A stretch of 64,000 nucleotides of DNA, taken from positions 51,564,494-51,628,493 of the forward strand of contig NC_053045.1 in assembly GCF_003473485.1 (NCBI RefSeq), given 5' to 3'. The notes under the pieces are model-generated. The model was not told the DNA's origin. It made no database searches and worked only from the letters and a program-made list of their open reading frames with translations. Shown here one piece after another: positions 12,248 to 23,300 of the stretch (position 1 is its first letter; each line of letters opens with the position of its first letter). The DNA is from Medicago truncatula (taxonomy: Eukaryota > Streptophyta > Magnoliopsida > Fabales > Fabaceae). Position numbers and translations under genes: made by a program.

Positions 12248-12954
12248 TAAGAATTCTGCATATGTTTGAAAATCACTTCTATATTTTAAAATTTCAACAA
12301 AATTACAACGACTCCATAATTTATTTTTTAATTCCAATATGCATTAAGTCAATTCATTCAATAATTAAGTTGAGGTGTTTTTAATGGTTTTCTGATGAAA
12401 ATTTACTTAGGTTGATCTAATTTGACGAAAAAGTTTTTCATAAATACAATCTCAAATAAATATTATTTAGATACATTCAGATGAAATTAATAAAATTAAA
12501 CAAAAAGTGATTAGTTACAGGTACATCAAATGAATCATATAATTTTATTCTTTTTAAATTTTTGGTTGGCTTTGTTTGGACTTGTGGCGAAGTAAATGTA
12601 TCTCCTAATTTGACATGCATGAGAAACAGGGTTCAAAACACGGAGCTAAATAAGACAGACAACACAGCACACTGTCCTGAATATGCACCGTTGAAACAAC
12701 CAGCACAACCTCATTCACTGAAGCTGACAGTAAAATTCAAACACATTTCCATACAATCAAACGACATCTACCTCTTCACATGCAACACTCACCCTCTTCT
12801 TTAACCAAGTGTTCACTCCCATATCCACGTGTCATCACCTCCTACCTCCTTACTTAAATTAAATTCTAACATTTTTCTCATCATTATGTCACCAAAAAAA
12901 CCCTAGTGAACTGAACTGAACTAAACTAAGAGTCTAAGACATATTCCTAATTCA
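12248..12954 (+). promoter_or_regulatory. Oleosin upstream region with RY and ABRE/G-box motifs
   Basis: Within 180 bp of the oleosin start codon are an RY element CATGCA (12779-12784) and a G-box/ABRE core CACGTG (12826-12831, in the context CCACGTGTC). RY sites are bound by B3 factors of the ABI3/FUS3 type and ABREs by bZIP factors of the ABI5 type. The pair is the usual signature of maturation-stage, ABA-responsive seed promoters. The motifs are seen directly; the expression pattern is inferred. Confidence 0.6.
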
Positions 12955-13554
12955 ATGGCTGAAACTCTCAGGGATGACTACTACGGTTACCACCAGCAGC
13001 AGCAGCAGCAGAACCAACCCATAACATTCACCCAAACAAGAACAAGGAAGGGATTTCATCCTTCTACTTCACAACTCATAGTACTTGCTACTCTTGTACC
13101 TTTTGGAGCAACTCTTCTCATTCTTGCTGGTCTCACACTCACTGCCACCGTTGTCGGCCTCGCTGTCACCACCCCTCTGTTCATTTTCTTCAGCCCCATT
13201 TTGTTAGCTGCGGCTGTCGTCATTGGTTTGGCCATCGCCGGATTTTTGACATCCGGTGCTTTCGGTATTACCTCGCTTTCTTCCTTTGCTTGGGTAGCAT
13301 CATATCTCCGTCGTTCACGGTTTCTGGAGAAGGTTAACGTTAAACATCATCATCATGCAATTGCAAAGCCGCCACGTTTTGATGCGGATGAGACTTTGGG
13401 GCATGAATCTCAGATTAATTTGGAAGATCGTGATCGTGTTGAAAGCATGGCCCAAGATAAGGTTCAGGAGGCCCAAGATAAAGTTCAGGAGGCCCAAAAT
13501 GATCAACGTGACGTAGGAAAAACGAAGAAACAAAACGTAAAAAAATCTTCATGA
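12955..13554 (+). CDS. Oleosin
   Basis: A single-exon, 199-residue oleosin, the structural protein that coats seed oil bodies. Order: a hydrophilic N-terminus with a short glutamine run (residues 14-19), an uninterrupted hydrophobic stretch of about 70 residues (about 40-115), and a basic/amphipathic C-terminus. The centre contains the proline-knot hairpin TTPLFIFFSPILLA, that is P74-x5-S80-P81-x3-A85. The canonical motif is P-x5-SP-x3-P, so the third proline is alanine (GCT in place of a CCN codon). The tail has a tandem QDKVQEA repeat (about 158-172), helical and LEA-like. The first ATG lies after 'ttcccaattc'-type leader sequence and upstream RY/ABRE sites. AATAAA occurs 200 bp downstream (13754). 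Length and architecture are normal for the family. Confidence 0.93.
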   Translation: MAETLRDDYYGYHQQQQQQNQPITFTQTRTRKGFHPSTSQLIVLATLVPFGATLLILAGLTLTATVVGLAVTTPLFIFFSPILLAAAVVIGLAIAGFLTSGAFGITSLSSFAWVASYLRRSRFLEKVNVKHHHHAIAKPPRFDADETLGHESQINLEDRDRVESMAQDKVQEAQDKVQEAQNDQRDVGKTKKQNVKKSS

Positions 13555-15301
13555 GTTTGGTTCGTTAAGTGAACAAGAGTTTACTATGACGTATGAGGAG
13601 TCACTATTTTCTCTGTTTCCTGATCCATGTTTATCTCGTAGAGTAGTGTGTGTTTTTAGAGAGAAAAAATTAGTTGTATGTTTTGTTATTGTTAGTGTTT
13701 AAATATGTACTGGTACTTTGTAAGAATGGTTTATGTTTTGGCATCTATATATGAATAAATTCCTCTTGTCACAAAAAATGAAAAATGAATAAATTCCTCT
13801 TGTCGCAAAAGAAATACATGAATAAATTTTCAAGAGTCATCTTATTCAAACACATTGTGTTCCAATCTCAAGTCCACAATGCCTCATTTACTAGGTATTG
13901 TCTACTTTGAGACTTGTACGAGTCCTCATAGTTTCAATCTTTGTAAGAGATTTTGTTGCGCTGAGGAGGGTGAGCATTGTTTAAAATTAGAGCACTGTTA
14001 TTACATGAGATAATTTATGTGACAATTTATTTTTCTCTCTCTTTTTATTGGTTAAAAATAATGGAAAGAGAAAGAGAGAATAAAAGTATAATGTAGTATG
14101 AGAGATAAAGTTATCAAAAAATTGTGAGAAAATACTTGTATAAATATCATTTCTCTTGAAATTACTCTTGTTTTTGATTCCCTAGCAATCTGAGTGTTTC
14201 GACCGGCCAGAACAGTTGCCCATCACTCGAAGTTAAGGGGTTGAAGGTCATGTAGCTTATGACCCTCCTTCTTGAGCCAAAGTTCCGACTTCAAGTTCAC
14301 CATGCTCCATTTTTGATTCATTGTTCGCTTTATAACTTGTGAACCTGTGTAACCTTTTTCAGATTTGTTGGGGGCATGGAGTGTATGTTATATAGTAAAA
14401 TCAGTACAGCCTTACTCCTACCTCCTATTCATTCATCACGTTCCATAAAAAATCTACCACAAGTTTGTTACCCAAATCTTTGCATCAAATCATTGAAGAA
14501 GGATTGGTAGAAGATTTTTACACACGTTTGACGTCAAAAATCAAGTAATGTATCTTTTAATCTGTTTACATTTGTTCATTTTTCTGGCAATTTTTTTATA
14601 TTTTTCTGACATGCATCCCAACTATAATTAACTACCGCTGCCATCAGAATTCAGTTGTAGTTAACTACCATTGTGGCCTTGAATTTTTCAATTTTACAAC
14701 AGCAACTGGCAGCAGAAGTTTACATCATGTGTCTTAGCTTAATCCAAAATCATTTTGATATTTTTTTTTTAAAATAATTGTCCATTATCTCCATCATCTA
14801 CGAAGTGGAAGCTACACGAGCAAAACGACATCGTCATGGGAATTAGAATTTTTGGATCAACATGGTTTTGAGACCTCATTAAAATTAAAAAAGGGGGACA
14901 AACCTTCACCACAACAAAAAATTAAAAGAGTCAAAACTGAGTCAATCCAATTTTAATCGTGTGACACTCCTAAAAAAACAAATGAAGAATTTGAAGTTAT
15001 TGTGGAAGATGAAGATGATTCAATTTCATTAAATGGAATATGATATTTTTTTGTTGTTCATCCTTTTTTTGTGTCGATATTACACCGACGTATTTTTTGT
15101 GGTATATAATATAACGTTATTTTTTGTGGCTAATATATAACTAACCTTGTATAAGTAATATATATGTTTGCCTTTTATGTGGTGGACAAAGCACCCACAT
15201 TTTACTTGGTTAATAATATTTCGCATTTAATATAAATATATGTCTATGTTTCGGCAATAAAGTACTTTACCTTTTATTTTATTTTATTTTGATATTTGTT
15301 A
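13555..15301. other. Oleosin 3' flank and intergenic DNA; no clear gene
   Basis: Contains the oleosin 3' UTR with an AATAAA at 13754-13759. A 20-bp block is repeated (13751-13770 and 13785-13804) so that the poly(A)-signal region is duplicated. Around 14815-15042 a broken frame (EFLDQHGFETSLKLKKGD..., later EEFEVIVEDEDDSI) could be a decayed exon, but I cannot assign it to a family. Confidence 0.4.
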
Positions 15302-15582
15302 CTCCCTCCGTCCCAAATTGTATATCACTTTAGAGAAGAAAAAAAATTGTCTCAAACTGTATGTCATTTTACAATACCAATGAAACATTAATGTTACTTT
15401 TCCTATTATATCTTTAACTATATGTTACTCTTTCTTCAATTCTTTCATTTATTTTTCCCATATTATTTATTAAGGACAATTTTGTAAAACAACTCAAAAT
15501 ATCTCTTTCCCACACAATATTAATTACATTTCTTAATACGTGTGAAATACCCAAAACGTCATACAATTTAGAACGGATGTAG
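15302..15582. mobile_element. Stowaway-type MITE
   Basis: It begins CTCCCTCCGTCCCAAATTGT and ends with the inverted counterpart (ACAATTTAGAACGGATGTAG). A TA dinucleotide sits on both sides (15300-15301 and 15583-15584), the Tc1/mariner-type target duplication. It is 281 bp with no coding capacity. It ends 16 bp before the ATG of the 116-codon ORF. Confidence 0.85.
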
Positions 15583-15598
15583 TATTTCATAAACTTCC

Positions 15599-15949
15599 GT
15601 GAAGTTGAACATGTCTCAAGATGCACAAATTGAAGCTCATGTCCGATACTCCGCTTTCAAAAAGACAATTAAAGTTTTTTTAACTCCGAACGCAGTGGAT
15701 GAGTTGAAGACACAACATAACAAATACTTTGTGTATCTTGGTGAAAATCATACTAGATCTCATGTATTTGTACATGTACCATGTGTAGATCTTGGGACGT
15801 ATAAAGATGAAGACATGTGGAAAACGGTTTATTTTCCTCGGGTTATTCACGACGATAGCAACGTAGAATTTATGTTTGGGTCGATTGTTGAAAATAATGT
15901 GTTATATCTCAGTGTTCGTTCGAACTGTAGGTGTCCAGATTGTCAATAG
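15599..15949 (+). CDS. Hypothetical protein, 116 residues, unrecognised
   Basis: An open frame of 116 codons in otherwise stop-rich DNA. The translation has no signal peptide, membrane segment or low-complexity run, and balanced composition suggestive of a folded protein (VFLTPNAVDEL, KYFVYLGENHTRSHVFVHVP, then a C-terminal CRCPDC cluster). I do not recognise the family. The ATG at 15611 (MSQDAQIEAH) is an equally plausible start. The Stowaway MITE immediately upstream probably displaced or replaced the original promoter or a preceding exon, so this may be a terminal exon or a gene fragment. Confidence 0.4.
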   Translation: MKLNMSQDAQIEAHVRYSAFKKTIKVFLTPNAVDELKTQHNKYFVYLGENHTRSHVFVHVPCVDLGTYKDEDMWKTVYFPRVIHDDSNVEFMFGSIVENNVLYLSVRSNCRCPDCQ

Positions 15950-16744
15950 AGATTTGATGTCATTTAGTGGACTTTTAACTTTATTCGTGTATTGTTGTAT
16001 AATGTGTTGTTTAATGCATCACTTTTATTGAATTTCAAACATTCGTTTAATGTTAACATAATGTCGTATTCGTGTAATGTAAATGAATCATGACAAATTA
16101 TGGAGTGTTGTTGTTTATGACTTGGTATAGTTGATGTATTGGTTTTAGTTCCTCTAGAATTGACATTCTTAATTACAAGTGATTACAGAACGAAAATGGT
16201 TTGATTTTGTAACGCAGACTGCACTATCTACAATGGTAGATGAGGGCATAATTTATTTTCCATGTGTTTTTAAGAAAACAAAACATGTGAGAAAAGCAAT
16301 TTTTATATATAGATTACCCTTGTTTTCGAACAATATGGTTGGATATCCAAATCAACTTTAACTTCAAATTTCTCGCCTAAGCCCAAATCCTCATTAGGCT
16401 TCACCACAAATTAGATGTTGAAATACACATGTAACCTCATCGGCAAGTAATCATATGCATCAGGAGAAACATGTACACACTCTAATAAAATCCTCTCTCT
16501 CATCTCATTCATAAGCTAATTTGAGTGTCTAAGTGATTGCACATTCCACTCTCTCCAATCGTTGTCCTACTCACACCGATGAGCTCAGCTTAACTGTCGT
16601 CCTACGCCGTGCACCGCATCAACTCTGATCATCGATATTGATCTACTTCAGATCATGAGCTCGAGAACTTCCCATCCAACACCTAAAGAAAAACTCGACC
16701 TTCTCGAACAGTAGCAAGGTTAAAAGAAGAAGTCCTAGTTAAGT
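15950..16744. other. Intergenic; no gene recognised
   Basis: No supported gene. The segment just before 16745 (ATGAGCTCGAGAACTTCCC...) has short open stretches broken by stops and is probably part of the decayed retroelement that follows. Confidence 0.4.
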
Positions 16745-16921
16745 AGGATAGTAGTAGCAAGGTACAACAAGAAGGTTATTTCTAGTGAGTTTGAAGCTGG
16801 AGATCTCGGTTGTTACATGGTTAAAGCGAATACGAGAACAGAAACCTACATCCTTAAAACCTTCCTCAGCAAGTCAATCCCTCAAACCTGGATTGCAACA
16901 AAACTTAAGAAGTACTATAAA
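16745..16921 (+). pseudogene. Ty3/gypsy integrase C-terminal remnant
   Basis: A 59-codon open stretch reads ARYNKKVISSEFEAGDL, then ILKTFLSKSIPQTWIATKL and KKYY. This matches the layout of the integrase C-terminus in Tat/Athila-type plant gypsy elements: a YNKKV...F..GDL block followed by a GKPIPRTWN..NLKRYY-type ending. The region normally between these blocks is shortened, so an internal deletion is likely. No LTRs or other pol domains were found nearby. It is an orphan scrap. Confidence 0.6.
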
Positions 16922-17304
16922 GTTAGCCGAAAATGGCTACTATATTTAGAGAGTTTTTTTATTCATTGACTTGTTAACCATTCCTATTTAGAGATAGATG
17001 GAGTGATTTTTCTTTCAACATACCGAATCTATTTAAGCTAAATCTTACTCGAGGCTGCCTAATTCCATTTTCCACGGTTATCTACTATCTACCCATAAAT
17101 TTGTGTTGGTTTGAAGGCCATTTACATAGGACTGAAATTGTGATAAAATGGAGAGGCTTCTGTTTATGCATATACGGATAGATTAGCATAATAGCGTTAC
17201 GTTACTAGTTACTACCTTTTACTGCACACACGAGTATTATACTTATATCGGAATTATCATTATTTATTTATTATAAATACATTGTCAATAACAAATTTCC
17301 ATTT
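16922..17304. other. TAR2 3' flank
   Basis: A+T-rich sequence between the retroelement scrap and the TAR2 stop codon. It must contain the TAR2 3' UTR. No other feature was seen. Confidence 0.4.
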
Positions 17305-20300
17305 TCACTTCTGTATAGTAGTTAACCTATATATCAACTGCATAAAATGTTCATCTGTATCCAACATGCTAATTCTTACATATTTTGGGCTCGCCCCAAA
17401 TTGTTCACCACTTCTAGTCAAAATCTTGTGTCCTCGAAGGAAACTGCCGCAGTCCTCTATATCCCCTTCACACTTTAACCAAGCAAAAGCTGCAATGAAT
17501 TCAAAAAGATTGTAAGAATTCATATCTATACATCAAAATCTACTTGCAAACATGCATTAAATTATTATGAAAATTCATATCTAGACATGGAAATCTACTT
17601 GCAAACTTGGATTAAAGTTATTAATTTCCCAGTTATTAATGATGTGAGATAGGACAACTTAGATTAGATAGGTGCTATAATACAATTAAAAATCTCGACC
17701 ATTAACTGTGACCTGATAGCAGATGATCAAACAATTCTTGGATAGACTTTGATACCATTTTAAAATATGTGTTGCACTTAAATCACGATGTTGCTATCAA
17801 ATATGTTAATAATTTGTTTACCTGGTTGAATCTCCGACTCTTGATTGAGAAAGGTGCAGAATGCAGAAGAAAATTTGGGCAAACTGAATAAACCACCACT
17901 ATCAACTGCTACTCTCAGTAGCTTCCACCTTTGCTCCAGGGCCTTGTAGCTGTACTTGAAAAATGATTCTTCTCCACCTTGAGAATATTCTTCTTCGCAG
18001 CTGTCAGACACTGCTTTCAAAACCTTGGCAGCTCTGAGTTGAGAATCCTTGGAGACACCAATTGTATTCAGCTCTATGAATTTAGTCATTTTCTTTGCTA
18101 CCTCAGGATCTTTGACAAGAGCCCACCTGCATGTGAAAACCATAAGAAATTCATATATCTGATTTGTTAAGTTTGAGTTTTTGATAAAATGTTTAGCAAT
18201 ATTTCCAATCATGTGTCATTTGTTGAACTTAGTATTTGAATGGTAAATAATTTAACGAATAAATGACTCATGACAAAAATTGTTATAGCTAGCTGTATTG
18301 GACTGGTACAATTTATGACTGATTTTCATTTTCCTAAGACAGGGTTATTCTTAGAATTTTGATTGGGTCTAATGCAATAATTACAAAATCGGTTAGTAAG
18401 GAGAAGACCAGCTCGGCTTACAAAGTTATTTTCAGTGTTATCTCGTTCAATGCGAGACTCTTAACATGTACCCAGCGACTCAAAATGTGACCCTGATTTC
18501 CATCCCACATCTTAATCAATTCCAAAAGTGGTTATACATGTCTTATTTTTATGTTATTAACCAATTAACTGTGATTTTAATTGACCAAAAACCACTCCAC
18601 ATACATAATTGAGTGTGACCAAGTAGTATTACAGGCTTACCCTATGCGCGTTCCAGCGTGACCGGTGCTTTTTGAGACAGTGAAAAGAGTAAGATCATAA
18701 TCTGAAGCAAATAGTATTGGAGTGTATTGTGGCCAATAATAGGCAAGGTCATGGATTAATAGTCCTTGGTTTCGGTTCACTACTGATTTCCTTGTATATC
18801 CATCAGGATTATTAGGAGAAGTAACCAGCTCAATGTAAGGACCATCTTTGTTAAAACTCTCTGCATCTCCAGCCCATTTGTATAGTCCTGATTTCTGGAA
18901 ATCTGCCATTGATGGATAGGACTGCAAGTAAATTCACCAATTCAATGTTAAAACCATCAACTGATCAAACAAGAAATCAGTAATAAAATTATATGTAAGT
19001 ACAGACACATACACGATATGACACTGACACATGTTAGACATTAGACGCACTTTCATTTGAAGTGTTGATGCTACATCCGTAAAATTATATTTTAAGTTGA
19101 AAACACAGATCCTAGAGTTATGCTACATCTTCCTAATGATTATCCCAATACTACTATTTTAGAAGCATTAAAATATTATATTCATTTAAAAAATTTCAGA
19201 AAAGTTGATTAGGAAAAACTAAATTATCTTCCCCAATATCATTACAAAATCAGGGGCATGGGCTACCAGAAGGATTAGTTTTAAATTGCAGTAATGATCA
19301 ATCATCATAATAATCTCCCCAATTATATTAATAAAAGATATTAAACACCTTTTATGCTGTCCATATGTTAAATACACTTAAATTTGCCACTGATGTATTG
19401 CTGATTCCTTTCTGAAAAATGAAGCATGGTGACCTTTTTTTTCTTTCATTTTTTAAATCATGGACAGTATGAAAGCTAAACTTTAGGATATTTTTCAACT
19501 GAGAACATGTGACTGTTTCATGTGATCGGTTGCAGGCATGCGAGGGTATGTGAAATAGAGGAAGACACTGATGAAGACAGACAACTAGAAAGGCCAAAGA
19601 GGAGGCAAATTCGGTAACCAACACATGCAAAAATTCTTTTAGAATTTGGTTTGAATCTAATTGCCAATTCTATAGTGCACAAGTGAGACAAGTCTTGCAT
19701 CAAACACAAACTAGTTTTCACTGTTGATCAATAAATTCAACCATTTAATTAAATGAGACGTGATATGACTTATTGATCTGATGATAAAAAAGATACTTAT
19801 ACATGGTGTAAGACCATTTTGTTTGTGCATGCATAGCCCCTAATTCAACGCTACAAAATTGTAAGGTGGGGACCACCCACTATTCATAAACTCATTTTTA
19901 GGTCATCCAACGTGGACCATCCACCATAAATGAACACGCTTTCGGTTTTTATCTCATCAAATGTAAAACTCTTTACACAAGACTCGACATTTAAAGTGTG
20001 ACTCGAGTGACTCGGTGGATGGTGCAATGGATTTTAGGCAAACTTTAATATCATATTAAAATTTAGGTTGTATCCGACTCAATCCTACGAAATCGAGCAA
20101 CAACCGCTCAACATTTATAAACATATTTTCATTAAATTCCTTTAAAACCAAACAATTTCAAAATTCTCTCAAACAATCAATCTAATAAACTTCCTAACTG
20201 CATGCTTTTGTCTTTCACTCATTAAACTTTACTACTTTTGGTTAATGACACATGATAGGATTCCAAAACCAAGCAAGTTCAAAGTATAATATTGACATAA

Positions 20301-23300
20301 TAATAGCATAGTTGCATAGTATTTTGGTAAAGTAATAAATGTAGAAAGACATTATGGAATAATGGCACATGAATGACTCACTCACCGAGTAATAAGGTAC
20401 GGCAGATACAACGCTGATAGGTTCAGTAGCATGAGGGGAAGAGAGAGCATAAAGAGCAGCAAGAATTAACTGAGATGAACCTGTTCCAACAACAACGTGT
20501 CGACCTTGTGTTACTGCATTTCCAACCACATTATGTAACCTCACTACTTCCTTTGAAAATTCTGGCTCAAGAAACCAACAAATGCTTGTTGGATCAGAAA
20601 AATAACTCATAGATTGCCATCCTGGTATTATTATTGTGGTCTTGTCTCCCATTTGTCGCCAATAACGTTCGTACATTGTTGGGTCGCCACTGAAAAGTTA
20701 TTAATTTATTATTATTAGTTTTCAAAGTCAATTTCATTTCATATACAGTTTCTTATTCAACTCAATGTCAGAATTGTAGTGAACTCATTAATTATTTCCA
20801 ACAAAACTCTTATTTAAAAATTTTAATTTCATGATTGGAAAAGAAAAGTATACTTGAATCATGTGCTACCAACATTCACTCTATATTTTTAACACTCACT
20901 CTTAACCGAATAAAATTCATGTGAGTTTCACCGAACTTATTTTGAAACAATCTTTAGCTAGTTTTTACTCATCTTTGAGTTGAACTCAAATCACTTGAAC
21001 TAATTTTTTCTAAAAGTTGGAGGGTTAAAAATAAAAGAACTATCATAAATAAAAGAAGCAGTAGTACTAGAGCAACTTTTAATTATAATTTATATATTTA
21101 TTTTTACTTTTTAATAAAGTTTGGACCAGAGCTAGCATGTAACATGGTGTATCTGTTGAACATCGCACTGTAAAGTGTGACTGTGTGAAGAATAATATAA
21201 TCGACCCATAAGTAGATGTAGGGCATGCATGATCTAACTGAGATCAAAATTCTGAAACAACATGGTGCAATCCTGAGCAATCTTGAGTAGGGTAGATTGC
21301 AAGAACAGTGAAATCACAGTGGGGCAGGTAAGAAAATGAAGGAGGAGTAATGAAGGACTGCATGGAGCGTTGTGGGCAAGGTATTGAAAATTGAAAGGGA
21401 ATAGAAAGCCTAGAGAGTACATGTATATCAGCCAAAAATTATTAGATATGATTGTTGAATTTTACATCATCATTAATTCAATGGGATGACCTATACCATG
21501 CTATGCTATAGGGTTGAGACAAATACGTTAGACATGGACTTCAATTTGTAAAGGCCCCACCAAGTATATACTCCAACAGATATTTTTCACTACAGAAGTT
21601 TTTTTTTTTTATTTAACAGAAAAAACACATGTTACAAGTACATGAAAAGGTATTCGGAGAATGCTAACGAGTATCATTAAGATATTAATTAAAGTGTTAA
21701 AATAAGTAAATTTACTAACATAAAAGTGAAAAATTATATTTATAAAACAAAATTTTTACTAATGAATTTCTTAAAGGCATTGATTAACGAAACCCAAAAT
21801 ATAAACCATTCGGCTACATTTGAGACTCATTGGGGGCGGCCAAATATTGTAAAGAATACTATCTCTCAAAACCCAAGGAGCACTTTCACTCATAATAGTC
21901 TTTTGGTCATGGCAAGGCTAAGCTTTTGATTCTGTATGTGCATCAGTCACATGGCTCTCACTGTATTAGGTATTCTTCCAAGAATGCTACTAGTACTATT
22001 GTTTCTTTATACTATGCATTGTGCTCCTAAAACACATTGATTTTTGAATAATGATGTTTATCTTTAGTTTTTCAACATCTCGTTCTCTCTTATCTCTTTC
22101 ATTTAATTACATCATTCTCTCTATTTCTATCACGTGTGAAAAAGCTGTATCAGCGTCTATCAAATATTTTCTTTAATTTTAAGTGTTTTAAGTTAACAGT
22201 TACCTTTTTATTTCTATCTCGGGGAACATAACAATTACACTAATACTCCATTAACATATATACTAAATACATCATTTAATAAATGAATTTAAAAAATTGA
22301 TTTTTGCTTATAATAGTGATTGGATGGAGTAAACAATTTAAATTTTATGTGCTATCACATCGTTAAAAACACTCTCTTGTCAATATTTACTATCTTAAGT
22401 GATGAAATCAATGCGGGTGTATCGTCACTTTACAAAAGACTATTTTTAAAATATAACATCAACGTTGATTTCATTTAATAAAATAGTGAATTTGAAAAAT
22501 GTAGTGTTTCTAATCCTCCTCAAATCAACAAATTACAAGTAATATTATAGCGTTTTCTATAATATTAAAAATGATAAATGCTAAGATGTACTTCGGGCAT
22601 ATGTTAACAAAGACCCTCCCTGTTGAAAAATATGTTAATAGTCCTTCTTTCTTTTTTGAAAATAAGGATTCAATGCATTTCATTTTATTCAATAATAACC
22701 GCCCTTGGTGATGGTGCTACTGCTACACTTTACCTCTATAGACCAAACAAGCTAAGCTAGCATTAGTTTATAGTAGTAGTGTCTAGTGCTTCATAAAACA
22801 ACATCATGAATTCTGCTATTTAGGATACTTTCCTTAGTTTTACAATAAGTGACAATTTAAAAGATAATAAAAGAAAGTGTAAAAATAAAAGAGAAAGTAA
22901 AAAAAAAATTCACTAAAATACTCTTATAAATATAACTTCAAATAAAAATTATTTGAACATACAAAATAAGGAGTAATTTTTTATGTGTATGCCTTGAATA
23001 ATTTTAAATTGAGGTTGAAAGTAAGACATGTTCTCATCTCTAAACTCTCATCACATCCCCCAACAAAATTTCCGACCCTCCAACTCGGGAACAGAGAGAT
23101 GACAAAATAGCATCATTAAAGACTATGGTTGGCATGCTTCGGTTGGCAGTTACTCCATTCCCCCTAATGGACAAGTCCCAACGTGTTAAGGTATGCTCCA
23201 TTTACACAAGGCTCCATTTTTTCCATTTAAGGTACGGACATAAGATATATGGCAAAAATTAATCTAAGGACTGAGTTTTTATTTATAATATAAGCATTAC

